Source: CAVVEQ01 sp963828855
Lineage (GTDB): Bacteria; Chloroflexota; Anaerolineae; Anaerolineales; Anaerolineaceae
Direction: 5' to 3'
NCBI GenBank assembly: GCA_963828855.1
Contig: CAWHGB010000001.1
Coordinates: 123,637 to 187,636 of the forward strand
Length of the DNA: 64,000 nucleotides
Shown here: positions 17,885 through 25,082 of the stretch, piece by piece
Layout: each line of letters starts with the position of its first letter
Numbering within the stretch: position 1 is the stretch's first letter
Position numbers and translations under genes: made by a program
Notes under the pieces: generated by a model
Seen by the model: the letters and a program-made list of their open reading frames with translations, nothing else
Told to the model about the DNA's origin: nothing
Databases searched by the model: none

Positions 17885-18163
17885 TGGTCGTACCTCGATC
17901 TCGAAAATGAATTTATCCCGATTTTTCCACCAGGAATGGAATTAATAGTAGCATAATTTTTTTAAATGAATATTCGGTGGTATTTATCGAAACGCATTTC
18001 GAAGAAAGGGGATGTTTGTCTTTTTCATGGTTTCGATAAATATTGTTATGCTACACCAAAAACTTTTGAAACAAAACAGTCGCTTTTTTTACCTTCGCAA
18101 AGAATTTTCACTTCCCGGTCCAAGGGTGGGTTGTTTTTATTCAAGGAGAGCGCCAAGATCGGC

Positions 18164-18832
18164 CTAGAGCTTTTGGCTAACGCCTTCCGCCCAGGCTTCA
18201 ATAGCTTTCCAATCCCGAAAATCCCCTTTTGGAAAAATCCCAAAAGTTGCAGCCATTCCCATTTTCATTTTATCCACCCCGGATAGTTTTTCCAGGTCCA
18301 GGGCACCGGCAAAATAACCTTCATTGAATGGCTGCACAACATTCCGGACAGGTCTCATCCAGTCCTTCAATCCCTGGCGGTAGCTTTCCCCGTTTTTCAT
18401 TGCGAGAGTGATGCAAACCATGAATGAAGCAAACGGTTTGTTCTTCAATTCAGTCTGATGTGCAGTTAAAAATTCCATGGCTTCCGGTAGCCATATCTGA
18501 CCACGAACGGCGCTTCCGGCAATCACTGCCTGGTAAGACGATAGATCGGTTACTTCATTCATCGGTTTGACGTCCACCTGTAACCCCTTTTTTGCCAGGG
18601 TTTTTCCAACCGCGTCCGCCACGCCGGCGGTGGATCCCGCCCTGCTTGCATAGGTCACCAACACTTTTTTGCTCATTTTTTCGTTTTCTCCGTAGGAAGT
18701 GTTTATTAATTCGATCTCTTCGGCAGTACCGGGGTTATTCGAATTGCACGCATAAGTCAGCAAGGAAATCCCTGCCAGACCAGCCGCCAGGCGCAGAAAT
18801 TTCCGCCGCCCCAATTTTGGATTGTTGATCAT
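18164..18832 (-). CDS. Tat-exported lipoprotein with flavodoxin (HemG-like) domain
   Basis: 222 residues from the ATG at 18832 (GAGG upstream); a longer open frame to 18958 is not supported. The N-terminus has a twin-arginine motif (GRRKFLRL) and a lipobox-like LTYAC about 17 residues later, so the protein should be folded, exported and lipid-anchored. From residue about 55 a flavodoxin domain begins with the FMN loop TYASRAGSTAGVADAVG, followed by AVIAGSAVRGQIW and a SFMVCITL strand, closest to the flavodoxin-5/HemG type. Flavodoxin domains are normally cytoplasmic, so export is unusual. The gene follows PPK2 by 79 bases. Confidence 0.82.
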   Translation of the reverse strand: MINNPKLGRRKFLRLAAGLAGISLLTYACNSNNPGTAEEIELINTSYGENEKMSKKVLVTYASRAGSTAGVADAVGKTLAKKGLQVDVKPMNEVTDLSSYQAVIAGSAVRGQIWLPEAMEFLTAHQTELKNKPFASFMVCITLAMKNGESYRQGLKDWMRPVRNVVQPFNEGYFAGALDLEKLSGVDKMKMGMAATFGIFPKGDFRDWKAIEAWAEGVSQKL

Positions 18833-18911
18833 TATCCTCTTTCCTTTGCGATGATATTCGTTGTGATTTGGCTGGATTGCTCCCTGCGGTTTTCGCACCG
18901 GCGATTGATTA

Positions 18912-19898
18912 TTATTTGTTCTTTTTCTTGCCTTTCTTTTTTTTCTTATCGAGATCAAAGCTTTTCTTGTTTTTCTTCTTATAATGGGTATTTTCAGGTG
19001 GATCAGCTGTTATTCCCTGCTTCTCCAGTTCCAGGCTGGCCAGCTCGAGGGCTTTCTTCTGCTCTTCGCTGACCTTTGGATATGCAAGATTGAGATTCTT
19101 CATCGTATGGTAGAGGACCGCCGCCACCGCCAATCTGGTGAACCACTTGTTATCCGCAGGGACGATGTACCATGGAGCCCACTCGGTGCTGGTGTGGTTG
19201 AACACATCCTCGAACGCGTCCATGTAATCGTCCCAGCGCTCCCGCTCCTTCATATCCGCGGCGGAGAATTTCCAGTTTTTCTCCGGCTGGGTGGCACGGT
19301 CCAGGAAGCGCCTTCCCTGCTCCTCCTTGGAAACATGCAGGAAGATCTTCAATACTACGATGCCATTTTGCACCAGGTACTTCTCGAAATAATTGATCTG
19401 CTCAAAGCGCTGCTTCCATATCTTTTCGGTTTTTAGGCGGGAAGGCAGTTTCTGCCCCACCAGGAATTCAGGGTGTACCCGGACCACAAGGACTTCCTCA
19501 TAATATGACCTGTTGAAGATGCCGATGTGGCCTCGCCGCGGGAGTGCAATGAAATTGCGCCAGAGGTAATCATGATCCAGTTCCTCACCGGCGGGTGCCT
19601 TGAAGCTGTAGACGTTCACGCCCTGCGGGTTGATCCCCGACATGACATGTTTGATCGTGCCGTCCTTGCCGGCAGCATCCAGAGCCTGCAGGATCATCAG
19701 AATTGCATGGTCATCCTGCGCGTAGAGCTTATCCTGTTCCTGGGCAAGGAGCTGTACCCCCTCCACCAGGGTCTCTTCGGCCTCATCCTTCCCCATCCAT
19801 TTGCCGGTGAAACCCGGATCGTAATCCTTGCGCAGATCAATTTTTTTCCCCGGGGGGACCCGGAGGATCTCAAGAAGCTCTTCTATTCGGGTGGGCAT
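18912..19898 (-). CDS. Polyphosphate kinase 2 family phosphotransferase
   Basis: 328 residues. PPK2 moves phosphate between polyphosphate and nucleotides. The Walker A-like LQALDAAGKDGTI, the lid/Walker B region GIFNRSYYEEVLVVRVHPE and the EKNWKFSAADMKERERWDDY block are all present, matching one-domain PPK2 enzymes. The last 25 residues are almost entirely lysine and asparagine, a basic tail that could bind polyphosphate (inference). AGGAG-like box precedes the ATG at 19898. Confidence 0.93.
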   Translation of the reverse strand: MPTRIEELLEILRVPPGKKIDLRKDYDPGFTGKWMGKDEAEETLVEGVQLLAQEQDKLYAQDDHAILMILQALDAAGKDGTIKHVMSGINPQGVNVYSFKAPAGEELDHDYLWRNFIALPRRGHIGIFNRSYYEEVLVVRVHPEFLVGQKLPSRLKTEKIWKQRFEQINYFEKYLVQNGIVVLKIFLHVSKEEQGRRFLDRATQPEKNWKFSAADMKERERWDDYMDAFEDVFNHTSTEWAPWYIVPADNKWFTRLAVAAVLYHTMKNLNLAYPKVSEEQKKALELASLELEKQGITADPPENTHYKKKNKKSFDLDKKKKKGKKKNK

Positions 19899-19964
19899 AC
19901 TCTCTCCTTAATCAATTTCGGTAAAAAAATAAACAGTAGTGATAAATAATATTTACGCCCTTAA

Positions 19965-21236
19965 TTAGGACGATCTATCGAATACGCCCCGTCCTCCCTT
20001 ATCCGGCCGATATCCGGCGGCTTCAACCAAATGAACCAGGGAGAATTTGTTGCGCTGCAGGGTTTTCTCCTGCCGCTCCAAAACCCTGAAACTAAAGGGG
20101 AAATGTTCCTGCAGATTTTTTAGGTACCCGCGCGAGTAATAGCGGTGGCTGCGGATCAGGGAGCCGATCAGGGCGGGTTGAATGCAGGTCCAGACGAGCG
20201 AGCGAAGCGTCGCGGCGTCCTCTCCGGGAAATTTCTCCATTTGGGAAAATACGCTCTCCCCGAAATGGAACAACCGGTTCGTCACCCCATCCAACACCCA
20301 TTTGCCTGCGCTCTGTGAAAATACAGTCGCGATCCCGGCATCCAGATCGGGGCGGATATCTTCCACGTCATCCATCAACTGGGTGAAACAACCGTACCCG
20401 AACATGAACTTGCGCTGCCAGTCGGTTAATTCTCCCGCCACCAGGTACCCATCACCCAGGACGGAAGCTCCGCCCTTTTCAAAACTCAATCCGAGCACAT
20501 CCGCCTCATAGGGTGAAATTGATGACCTCATCAACCCCTGGCTGCGGCTCTGGGCAGCATGAATACCAAGCATGCTTTCGTAAACTGCAGGGTATTCTTT
20601 TCGGGGAAATTGTCTTTCGACCAGGGAGATCAAATCGCGAATCCGTCGTTCCTGTTCGTTTTGCTGAGGTGGATTCTCGTTCTTCAGCACGGAGAGGAAC
20701 CACTCTCCGAAGGATATCTTTTCCCCGGGAGTGACTGCGGGGTTATCCAGGATGTTATCCGAATAAGGGTATAGCAGGCTGTAAGCAAAAACTGCGGGGG
20801 TCAGCTCCACCGGCAAGCTTAAAAGCAGCTGCATGAAGTTCATACTCATCACGTTTCGGGAAGCCTGGTAAATATCCGCGTCGGTCAGCGAAGGGTCGTA
20901 GCGGTGGGCTTCGACTGCAAATTGAGCCGCCACGTCAATGAACCGCCGGCGCAGCACAAGTTGCAATTGCTTTTCTTCAAGCCCGAGGGTAAGCCTCACG
21001 AAAGGTTTGATCTCATCCAACAGTCGTTCCCGTAATGCTTCCTGGTCCCCTCTATTGGCGGGTATCTGTTTCAATTCTTTTACCACCACCTTTGAAACTC
21101 GCTCCAGTTCCAGGTTGTTCCGGTCCAACTCAGCTCCCGAATAGGACCGCTGGAAGCGGGGAAACCCGGAATCGCTCTCCCACCAGGCATCCGTATAGAA
21201 CCGGGTAAGTCCGCGAATCTCTTCAGGAATATGCAT
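19965..21236 (-). CDS. Isoprenoid-synthase-fold protein of unknown function
   Basis: 423 residues from the ATG at 21236; the 29-residue upstream extension crosses the promoter and is rejected. It is all-helical with two Asp-rich segments, YPYSDNILD and FTQLMDDVEDIRPD, about 129 residues apart, near the spacing of the two DDxxD motifs of trans-prenyl diphosphate synthases. A segment SFEKGGASVLGDGYL lies before the second motif, where prenyl synthases have KT-A-L. The motifs are degenerate and the N-terminus is unlike known enzymes. I infer a class I terpenoid-synthase fold; the reaction is unknown and catalysis is not certain. Confidence 0.55.
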   Translation of the reverse strand: MHIPEEIRGLTRFYTDAWWESDSGFPRFQRSYSGAELDRNNLELERVSKVVVKELKQIPANRGDQEALRERLLDEIKPFVRLTLGLEEKQLQLVLRRRFIDVAAQFAVEAHRYDPSLTDADIYQASRNVMSMNFMQLLLSLPVELTPAVFAYSLLYPYSDNILDNPAVTPGEKISFGEWFLSVLKNENPPQQNEQERRIRDLISLVERQFPRKEYPAVYESMLGIHAAQSRSQGLMRSSISPYEADVLGLSFEKGGASVLGDGYLVAGELTDWQRKFMFGYGCFTQLMDDVEDIRPDLDAGIATVFSQSAGKWVLDGVTNRLFHFGESVFSQMEKFPGEDAATLRSLVWTCIQPALIGSLIRSHRYYSRGYLKNLQEHFPFSFRVLERQEKTLQRNKFSLVHLVEAAGYRPDKGGRGVFDRSS

Positions 21237-21250
21237 TTGATTATTATAGC
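21237..21250 (-). promoter_or_regulatory. Extended -10 box for a leaderless transcript
   Basis: On the minus strand TGCTATAAT ends 6 bases before the ATG at 21236, so the transcript should begin at the start codon. Confidence 0.5.
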
Positions 21251-21385
21251 AAGGCAGGGATTTCCGTAGGGGAGAAAATCCGCCATTTGTCCAATGGGTT
21301 CCTAGCCCTGCCGACCAATTCACCCTCCCCCCCGGCTGTGATATAGTTGTTGCAGATTTTTCCGGATTTGCTCGGAGGTTTTCCT

Positions 21386-22486
21386 ATGCCTGATCCCCGC
21401 ATGACCAAACTTGCCCAGGTTCTTGTTCATTATTCGCTTGCCCTCAAACCAGGTGATTTCTTTCATCTACGCACCCATCCCCTCGCCCAGGAACTTTCCC
21501 TGGCCGTTATGGAGGAAGCCGTGAAAGCTGGAGCGAATACCTTTATCCAGAATACGCTCCCCGGCGCTGATGAGATCTTCTTTAAGTTTGCTTCCGACGC
21601 TCAATTGGACTTCATCAACCCGGCCCGGAGGCTTCTGACTGAAAAGGCGGATGCCGTGCTTGTGATCTGGGCGGAGGATAATACCCGGAGCTTGAGCGGG
21701 GTGAACCCCGAGCGTATGTCCCGCGCGGCAAAAGCCAAGGCCGAGCTCGATAAGATCTTTTTCGAGCGCGCTGCCAAAAAAGAGCTGCGCTGGTGCCTGG
21801 CAGTTTCTCCCAACAACGCCATGGCCCAGGAAGGGGATATGAGCCTGGCAGATTACACCGAGTTTGTCTACAACGCCTGCATGCTCAATGACCCCGACCC
21901 GGTGGCATTCTGGAAGGCGGAAGGCGAAAAACAACAAAAGCTAGTGAACTGGCTCAAAGGCCGCGATAAGGTGGTTTTAAAAGGTTCTTCCATCGATTTG
22001 CGACTCTCGATCAAGGACCGGGTGTTCATCCCCTGCGATGGCAAGTTCAACTTTCCGGATGGCGAGATCTTCACCGGACCCGTGGAGGATTCGGTGGAAG
22101 GATGGGTGCGCTTCCGCTACCCCGCCATCGAGTATGGGCAGGAAGTGACCGATATCGAGCTCTGGTTCGAAAAAGGCAAGGTCGTGAAGGAAACTGCCTC
22201 CAAGAACGGGGAGCTGCTTACCTCGCTGCTCAACACCGATGCCGGATCGCGTACCCTGGGTGAATTCGGCATTGGTACCAATTATGGTATCCCCAAATTC
22301 ACCAAGAATATGCTCTTTGATGAAAAGCTGGGCGGAACCATCCATTTTGCATTAGGTGGGGGTTACCCTGAAAGCGGCTCGAAGAACGAGAGCGGCATTC
22401 ACTGGGATATGCTCTGCGACATGAACGATGCCGAGATCAGCGTGGATGGCGATTTATTTTACAAGAACGGAAAACCGGTGATTTAG
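21386..22486 (+). CDS. M29-family aminopeptidase
   Basis: 366 residues, metal-dependent cytoplasmic aminopeptidase (AmpS/aminopeptidase T family). The ATG at 21386 has GGAGG 9 bases upstream; the ORF extension to 21347 is not needed. Family features seen: the N-terminal LAQVLVHYSLALKPGDFFHLR block, and the metal-binding C-terminal domain with FPDGEIFTGPVEDSVEGW, LGEFGIGTNYGI, HFALGGGYPESG and IHWDMLCDM carrying the Glu, His and Asp ligands. Confidence 0.93.
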   Translation: MPDPRMTKLAQVLVHYSLALKPGDFFHLRTHPLAQELSLAVMEEAVKAGANTFIQNTLPGADEIFFKFASDAQLDFINPARRLLTEKADAVLVIWAEDNTRSLSGVNPERMSRAAKAKAELDKIFFERAAKKELRWCLAVSPNNAMAQEGDMSLADYTEFVYNACMLNDPDPVAFWKAEGEKQQKLVNWLKGRDKVVLKGSSIDLRLSIKDRVFIPCDGKFNFPDGEIFTGPVEDSVEGWVRFRYPAIEYGQEVTDIELWFEKGKVVKETASKNGELLTSLLNTDAGSRTLGEFGIGTNYGIPKFTKNMLFDEKLGGTIHFALGGGYPESGSKNESGIHWDMLCDMNDAEISVDGDLFYKNGKPVI

Positions 22487-22524
22487 ACACTACCGGAAGT
22501 TTCAAATTAATGGATCGCGAAGCC

Positions 22525-22552
22525 TTGACATATAGACGGTTATCGATATAAT
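22525..22552 (+). promoter_or_regulatory. Near-consensus sigma-70 promoter of arsR-hgcAB
   Basis: TTGACA at 22525-22530, a 16-base spacer and TATAAT at 22547-22552, one of the best -35/-10 matches in the window. The spacer contains operator 1 and the transcript start would fall in operator 2. Confidence 0.85.
22530..22549. promoter_or_regulatory. ArsR operator 1 (imperfect palindrome)
   Basis: ATATAGAC, GGTT, ATCGATAT: the left arm is identical to that of operator 2 and the right arm matches it at six of eight positions. It lies between the -35 and -10 boxes. Confidence 0.65.
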
Positions 22553-22555
22553 AAT

Positions 22556-22575
22556 ATATAGACGGGTGTCTATAT
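22556..22575. promoter_or_regulatory. ArsR operator 2 (perfect palindrome over the start codon)
   Basis: ATATAGAC, GGGT, GTCTATAT: perfect 8-base arms, overlapping the ATG at 22574. Its centre is 26 bases from that of operator 1. The form and position are typical of ArsR/SmtB autoregulation. Confidence 0.8.
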
Positions 22576-22885
22576 GACGATAAATGAGAATGTTCTATTC
22601 GGTAAGGCCCTGGCGGACGAGACCCGGCAGGAGATCATGAAACTGACCTGCTGCCAATGGTTATCGGTGAATGAGATCGTCGCCCACCTCAATGTAAGCC
22701 AGCCAACTGTATCACACCACCTTTCCGTCCTGCGATCTGCCGACCTGGTCGAGGTTCGCGAGGAAGGGAAACAAACCTTTTACCGCCTTAAGCAGGAAAA
22801 GGTTGTGCGGTGTTGCGGCAACCTGATGGTCAAATTTGCACCCGAACATGAAATGACCGAAACCGTCAAGAATTGCTGTGAATGA
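22574..22885 (+). CDS. ArsR/SmtB-family metal-responsive repressor
   Basis: 103 residues, winged-helix repressor that leaves DNA on binding a metal or metalloid. The recognition helix is VSQPTVSHHLSVLRSADLV and the wing is VREEGKQTFYRL. Three vicinal Cys pairs stand out: Cys26-Cys27 in the LTCCQWL helix, Cys80-Cys81 after the wing, and Cys101-Cys102 at the C-terminus. The first matches the position of the alpha-3 thiol sensor in arsenic/cadmium sensors. It is 59 bases upstream of hgcA on the same strand and probably co-transcribed. A soft-metal inducer (As, Hg or similar) is inferred. Confidence 0.9.
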   Translation: MTINENVLFGKALADETRQEIMKLTCCQWLSVNEIVAHLNVSQPTVSHHLSVLRSADLVEVREEGKQTFYRLKQEKVVRCCGNLMVKFAPEHEMTETVKNCCE

Positions 22886-22944
22886 TTTACTTTCAAAAAT
22901 AAAAATGAGCTCGAACTCGAGAAAATTACTGCACGGAGTCTTAT

Positions 22945-23926
22945 ATGCAAGCTGAAATCATGCCAACTTCAAGTTCTCTCCATTCATCCGACCTATGGGA
23001 CACCTTCCAGGCGCGGGTGGGTATCAACCGTTCGCTGCACCGGGTGAAACCTGGGCTTTATTCGCTCGGGTCACCCACCCCGGATTCCCCGGTGTTTGTC
23101 ACCGCCAACTACAAGCTTTCTTTCAACGCGCTACGCTCATCGCTTGCTGGGGTTGGACGGGTGGATCCTCGTCCTGGATACGCACGGCATCAATGTCTGG
23201 TGCGCTGCCGGCAAGGGCACCTTCGGAACGAATGAACTGGTCAAGCGGATCGAATCTTCCGGGCTGAAGGACATCGTGAACACCCGGGTGCTGATCCTGC
23301 CCCAACTGGGTGCGACCGGGGTTATGGCGCATATTGTGAAGAAGCGCACCGGGTTCAAGGTGGAGTATGGCCCGGTCCGAGCAGAAGACTTGAAGGATTA
23401 CCTTCGGGGCGGGCAGGCAACTCCCAAAATGCGCAAAGTGCGGTTTTCCCTGCGCGACCGGTTGGTGCTTGTCCCGGTGGATATCGTCAATTATTTCCTG
23501 GCCACCCTTCTGGCTGCCGTGATCCTCTACTTCCTCGGCGGCTGGTTTTCGGTTGCGGCGGTGATCACCTCTGTACTCGCAGGTGTGGTGTTGTTCCCCG
23601 TCCTGCTCCCCTGGCTGCCCTTCCACGATTTCAGCGTTAAGGGATTCATCCTTGGACTGGTGGTGATGCTGCCATTTATGATTCAATCCTGGACGAACTC
23701 CACGGGTCCGTTATGGGCGAAAATCCTTCGCCTTCTGCCGCTCGCGCTCGGGTACCCGGTGGTGACGGCTTTCATCGCGCTCAACTTCACCGGCTCCTCC
23801 ACCTTCACCTCCCGCACCGGCGTGAAAAAGGAGATCTTCGCGTATATCCCGATCATGGGTTGGTTCATCGGGATCAGCGTGGTGATCACCCTGGGGCTGG
23901 CCGCCTGGAAAGCGCTGGGTGGCTGA
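22945..23926 (+). CDS. hgcA: HgcA, corrinoid membrane protein of mercury methylation (one frameshift)
   Basis: HgcA transfers a methyl group from its corrinoid to Hg(II). The restored protein has 326 residues: an N-terminal corrinoid-binding domain with the signature INVWCAAGKGTFGT (lower-ligand Cys near residue 86, codon 23201-23203), the preceding block VFVTANYKLSFNALR, then from about residue 165 five membrane helices. The ATG at 22945 has GGAG 7 bases upstream. The frame changes at the GGGG run 23149-23152; removing one G joins SSLAG directly to LDGWILVLDTHG, exactly as in the family. Both flanking halves are fully conserved, so a homopolymer error is the likely cause. hgcB starts one base after the stop. 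Confidence 0.95.
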
Positions 23927-23927
23927 G

Positions 23928-24227
23928 ATGTTCAATTCCTACACCCAAACCACCCTGCAATACGATGCTGAACTCTGCATCAACTGTGACCTGTGCAGCA
24001 TCGTCTGTCCCCATGCCGTATTCACCCGCGGAGAAAAGACAGCCATTCTTGCCAACCCGCCTGCCTGCATGGAGTGCGGCGCCTGCATGTTGAATTGCCC
24101 GGTGAGAGCCATCTACGTGGATGCCGGGGTGGGTTGCGCCGCCGCCATGATCAAGGCAGCCCTGCAGGGTAAAAAGGTTGAGGAAGGTATCTGCGGCTGC
24201 GACGACAGCGCGAGCCCCTGCTGCTGA
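23928..24227 (+). CDS. hgcB: HgcB, 2[4Fe-4S] ferredoxin of mercury methylation
   Basis: 99 residues. HgcB reduces the HgcA corrinoid and is thought to pass Hg(II) to it. Cluster motifs CINCDLCSIVCP (Cys17, 20, 23, 27) and CMECGACMLNCP (Cys47, 50, 53, 57) are complete. The HgcB-specific features are also present: the extra Cys70 in GVGCAAAMI and the C-terminal vicinal pair Cys98-Cys99, preceded by Cys89 and Cys91. The ATG at 23928 lies one base after the hgcA stop; a GTG at 23919 that overlaps hgcA is an alternative start. These traits separate it from ordinary bacterial ferredoxins. Confidence 0.96.
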   Translation: MFNSYTQTTLQYDAELCINCDLCSIVCPHAVFTRGEKTAILANPPACMECGACMLNCPVRAIYVDAGVGCAAAMIKAALQGKKVEEGICGCDDSASPCC

Positions 24228-24246
24228 TGATCCCCTGATTTCCCCG

Positions 24247-24275
24247 TTGCATTTTTCCCAATATTTCTATATACT
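24247..24275 (+). promoter_or_regulatory. Promoter of the FadR-type regulator
   Basis: TTGCAT at 24247-24252, a 17-base spacer and TATACT at 24270-24275. Confidence 0.7.
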
Positions 24276-24278
24276 GAT

Positions 24279-24295
24279 AACTGGTCAGACCACTT
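24279..24295. promoter_or_regulatory. FadR-type palindromic operator
   Basis: The core TGGTCAGACCA (24282-24292) is a perfect palindrome about one turn downstream of the -10 box, over the expected transcript start. The TGGTC...GACCA form agrees with the classical FadR site. A half-site CTGACCAG overlaps the ribosome binding site at 24309-24316. Autorepression is inferred. Confidence 0.7.
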
Positions 24296-24325
24296 ACCTC
24301 ATTTGTTTCTGACCAGGAGATATGC

Positions 24326-25036
24326 TTGAACTGGCCTGTTCCCGATAAACCTGCCGAGCTAACCGAAAGCCGCCTGGTTGCTGCCTTCCTGGATGGCGCC
24401 TTCCCGGTGGATTCCACGCTTCCCGCCGAACGCGAGCTGGCCCTGCAGCTGGGGGTCACCCGCCCTACCCTGCGCGAAGCGCTCCAGCGGCTGGCCAGGG
24501 ATGGCTGGATCGAGATCCGCCAGGGCAAACCCACCCGGGTGCGCAATTACTGGCAGGAGGGAAACCTGGCAGTTCTGGCCGCCATTGCCCGCCGACGGCA
24601 GGACCTGCCTGCCAATTTCGTCCCGGACCTGCTTTCGGTGCGCGTCCTGCTCGCCCCGGCTTATGCACGCCTGGCCATCGAACGCGCGCCCCACTGCATC
24701 CTCTCCCTGCTTGAAGCTTCCCCAGGTGAAAATGGTGCCTCGGATGCATTTTCCCTCTTCGACTGGCGGTTACACCACCAACTCACTATTTGTTCCGGTA
24801 ACCCGGTGTTCACCCTTATTCTCAACGGCTTCCAGGATCTCTACACCGAAATGGGCAAGCTGTATTTTTCCATTCCCGAAACCCGCGTCAGCTCGATACG
24901 TTTTTATGAAGGGCTGCTTGAATGTGCCCGCACATCTGATGCCAACCGCGCCTTCACGCTTACAGCCGAAGTAATGGAAGCCAGCCTGGTTTTTTGGAAG
25001 CAAATCCAGCAGCACCCCGCGGGGGGAAGCCGGTAG
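24326..25036 (+). CDS. GntR/FadR-family transcriptional regulator
   Basis: 236 residues. The N-terminal GntR winged helix (about 15-75) contains TLPAERELALQLGVTRPTLR and the wing GWIEIRQGKPTRV. The C-terminal all-helical domain (about 85-230) is of the FadR fatty-acyl-CoA-binding type (NYWQEGNLAVLAAI, SLFDWRLHHQLTICSGNPVF). The TTG start has AGGAG 6 bases upstream. It sits 46 bases before glpD on the same strand, so it probably controls the G3P/ether-lipid genes as well as itself. An acyl-CoA ligand is inferred from the domain type. Confidence 0.9.
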   Translation: MNWPVPDKPAELTESRLVAAFLDGAFPVDSTLPAERELALQLGVTRPTLREALQRLARDGWIEIRQGKPTRVRNYWQEGNLAVLAAIARRRQDLPANFVPDLLSVRVLLAPAYARLAIERAPHCILSLLEASPGENGASDAFSLFDWRLHHQLTICSGNPVFTLILNGFQDLYTEMGKLYFSIPETRVSSIRFYEGLLECARTSDANRAFTLTAEVMEASLVFWKQIQQHPAGGSR

Positions 25037-25082
25037 ATGGGCGTCTTATCCACTTTTTCATTGATCGTGACACGGAGGATCC

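Noticed and set aside
18833..18958. N-terminal extension of the flavodoxin lipoprotein
   Set aside because: The extension is highly basic with no ribosome binding site, whereas the ATG at 18832 has a GAGG box and gives a proper Tat/lipoprotein signal.
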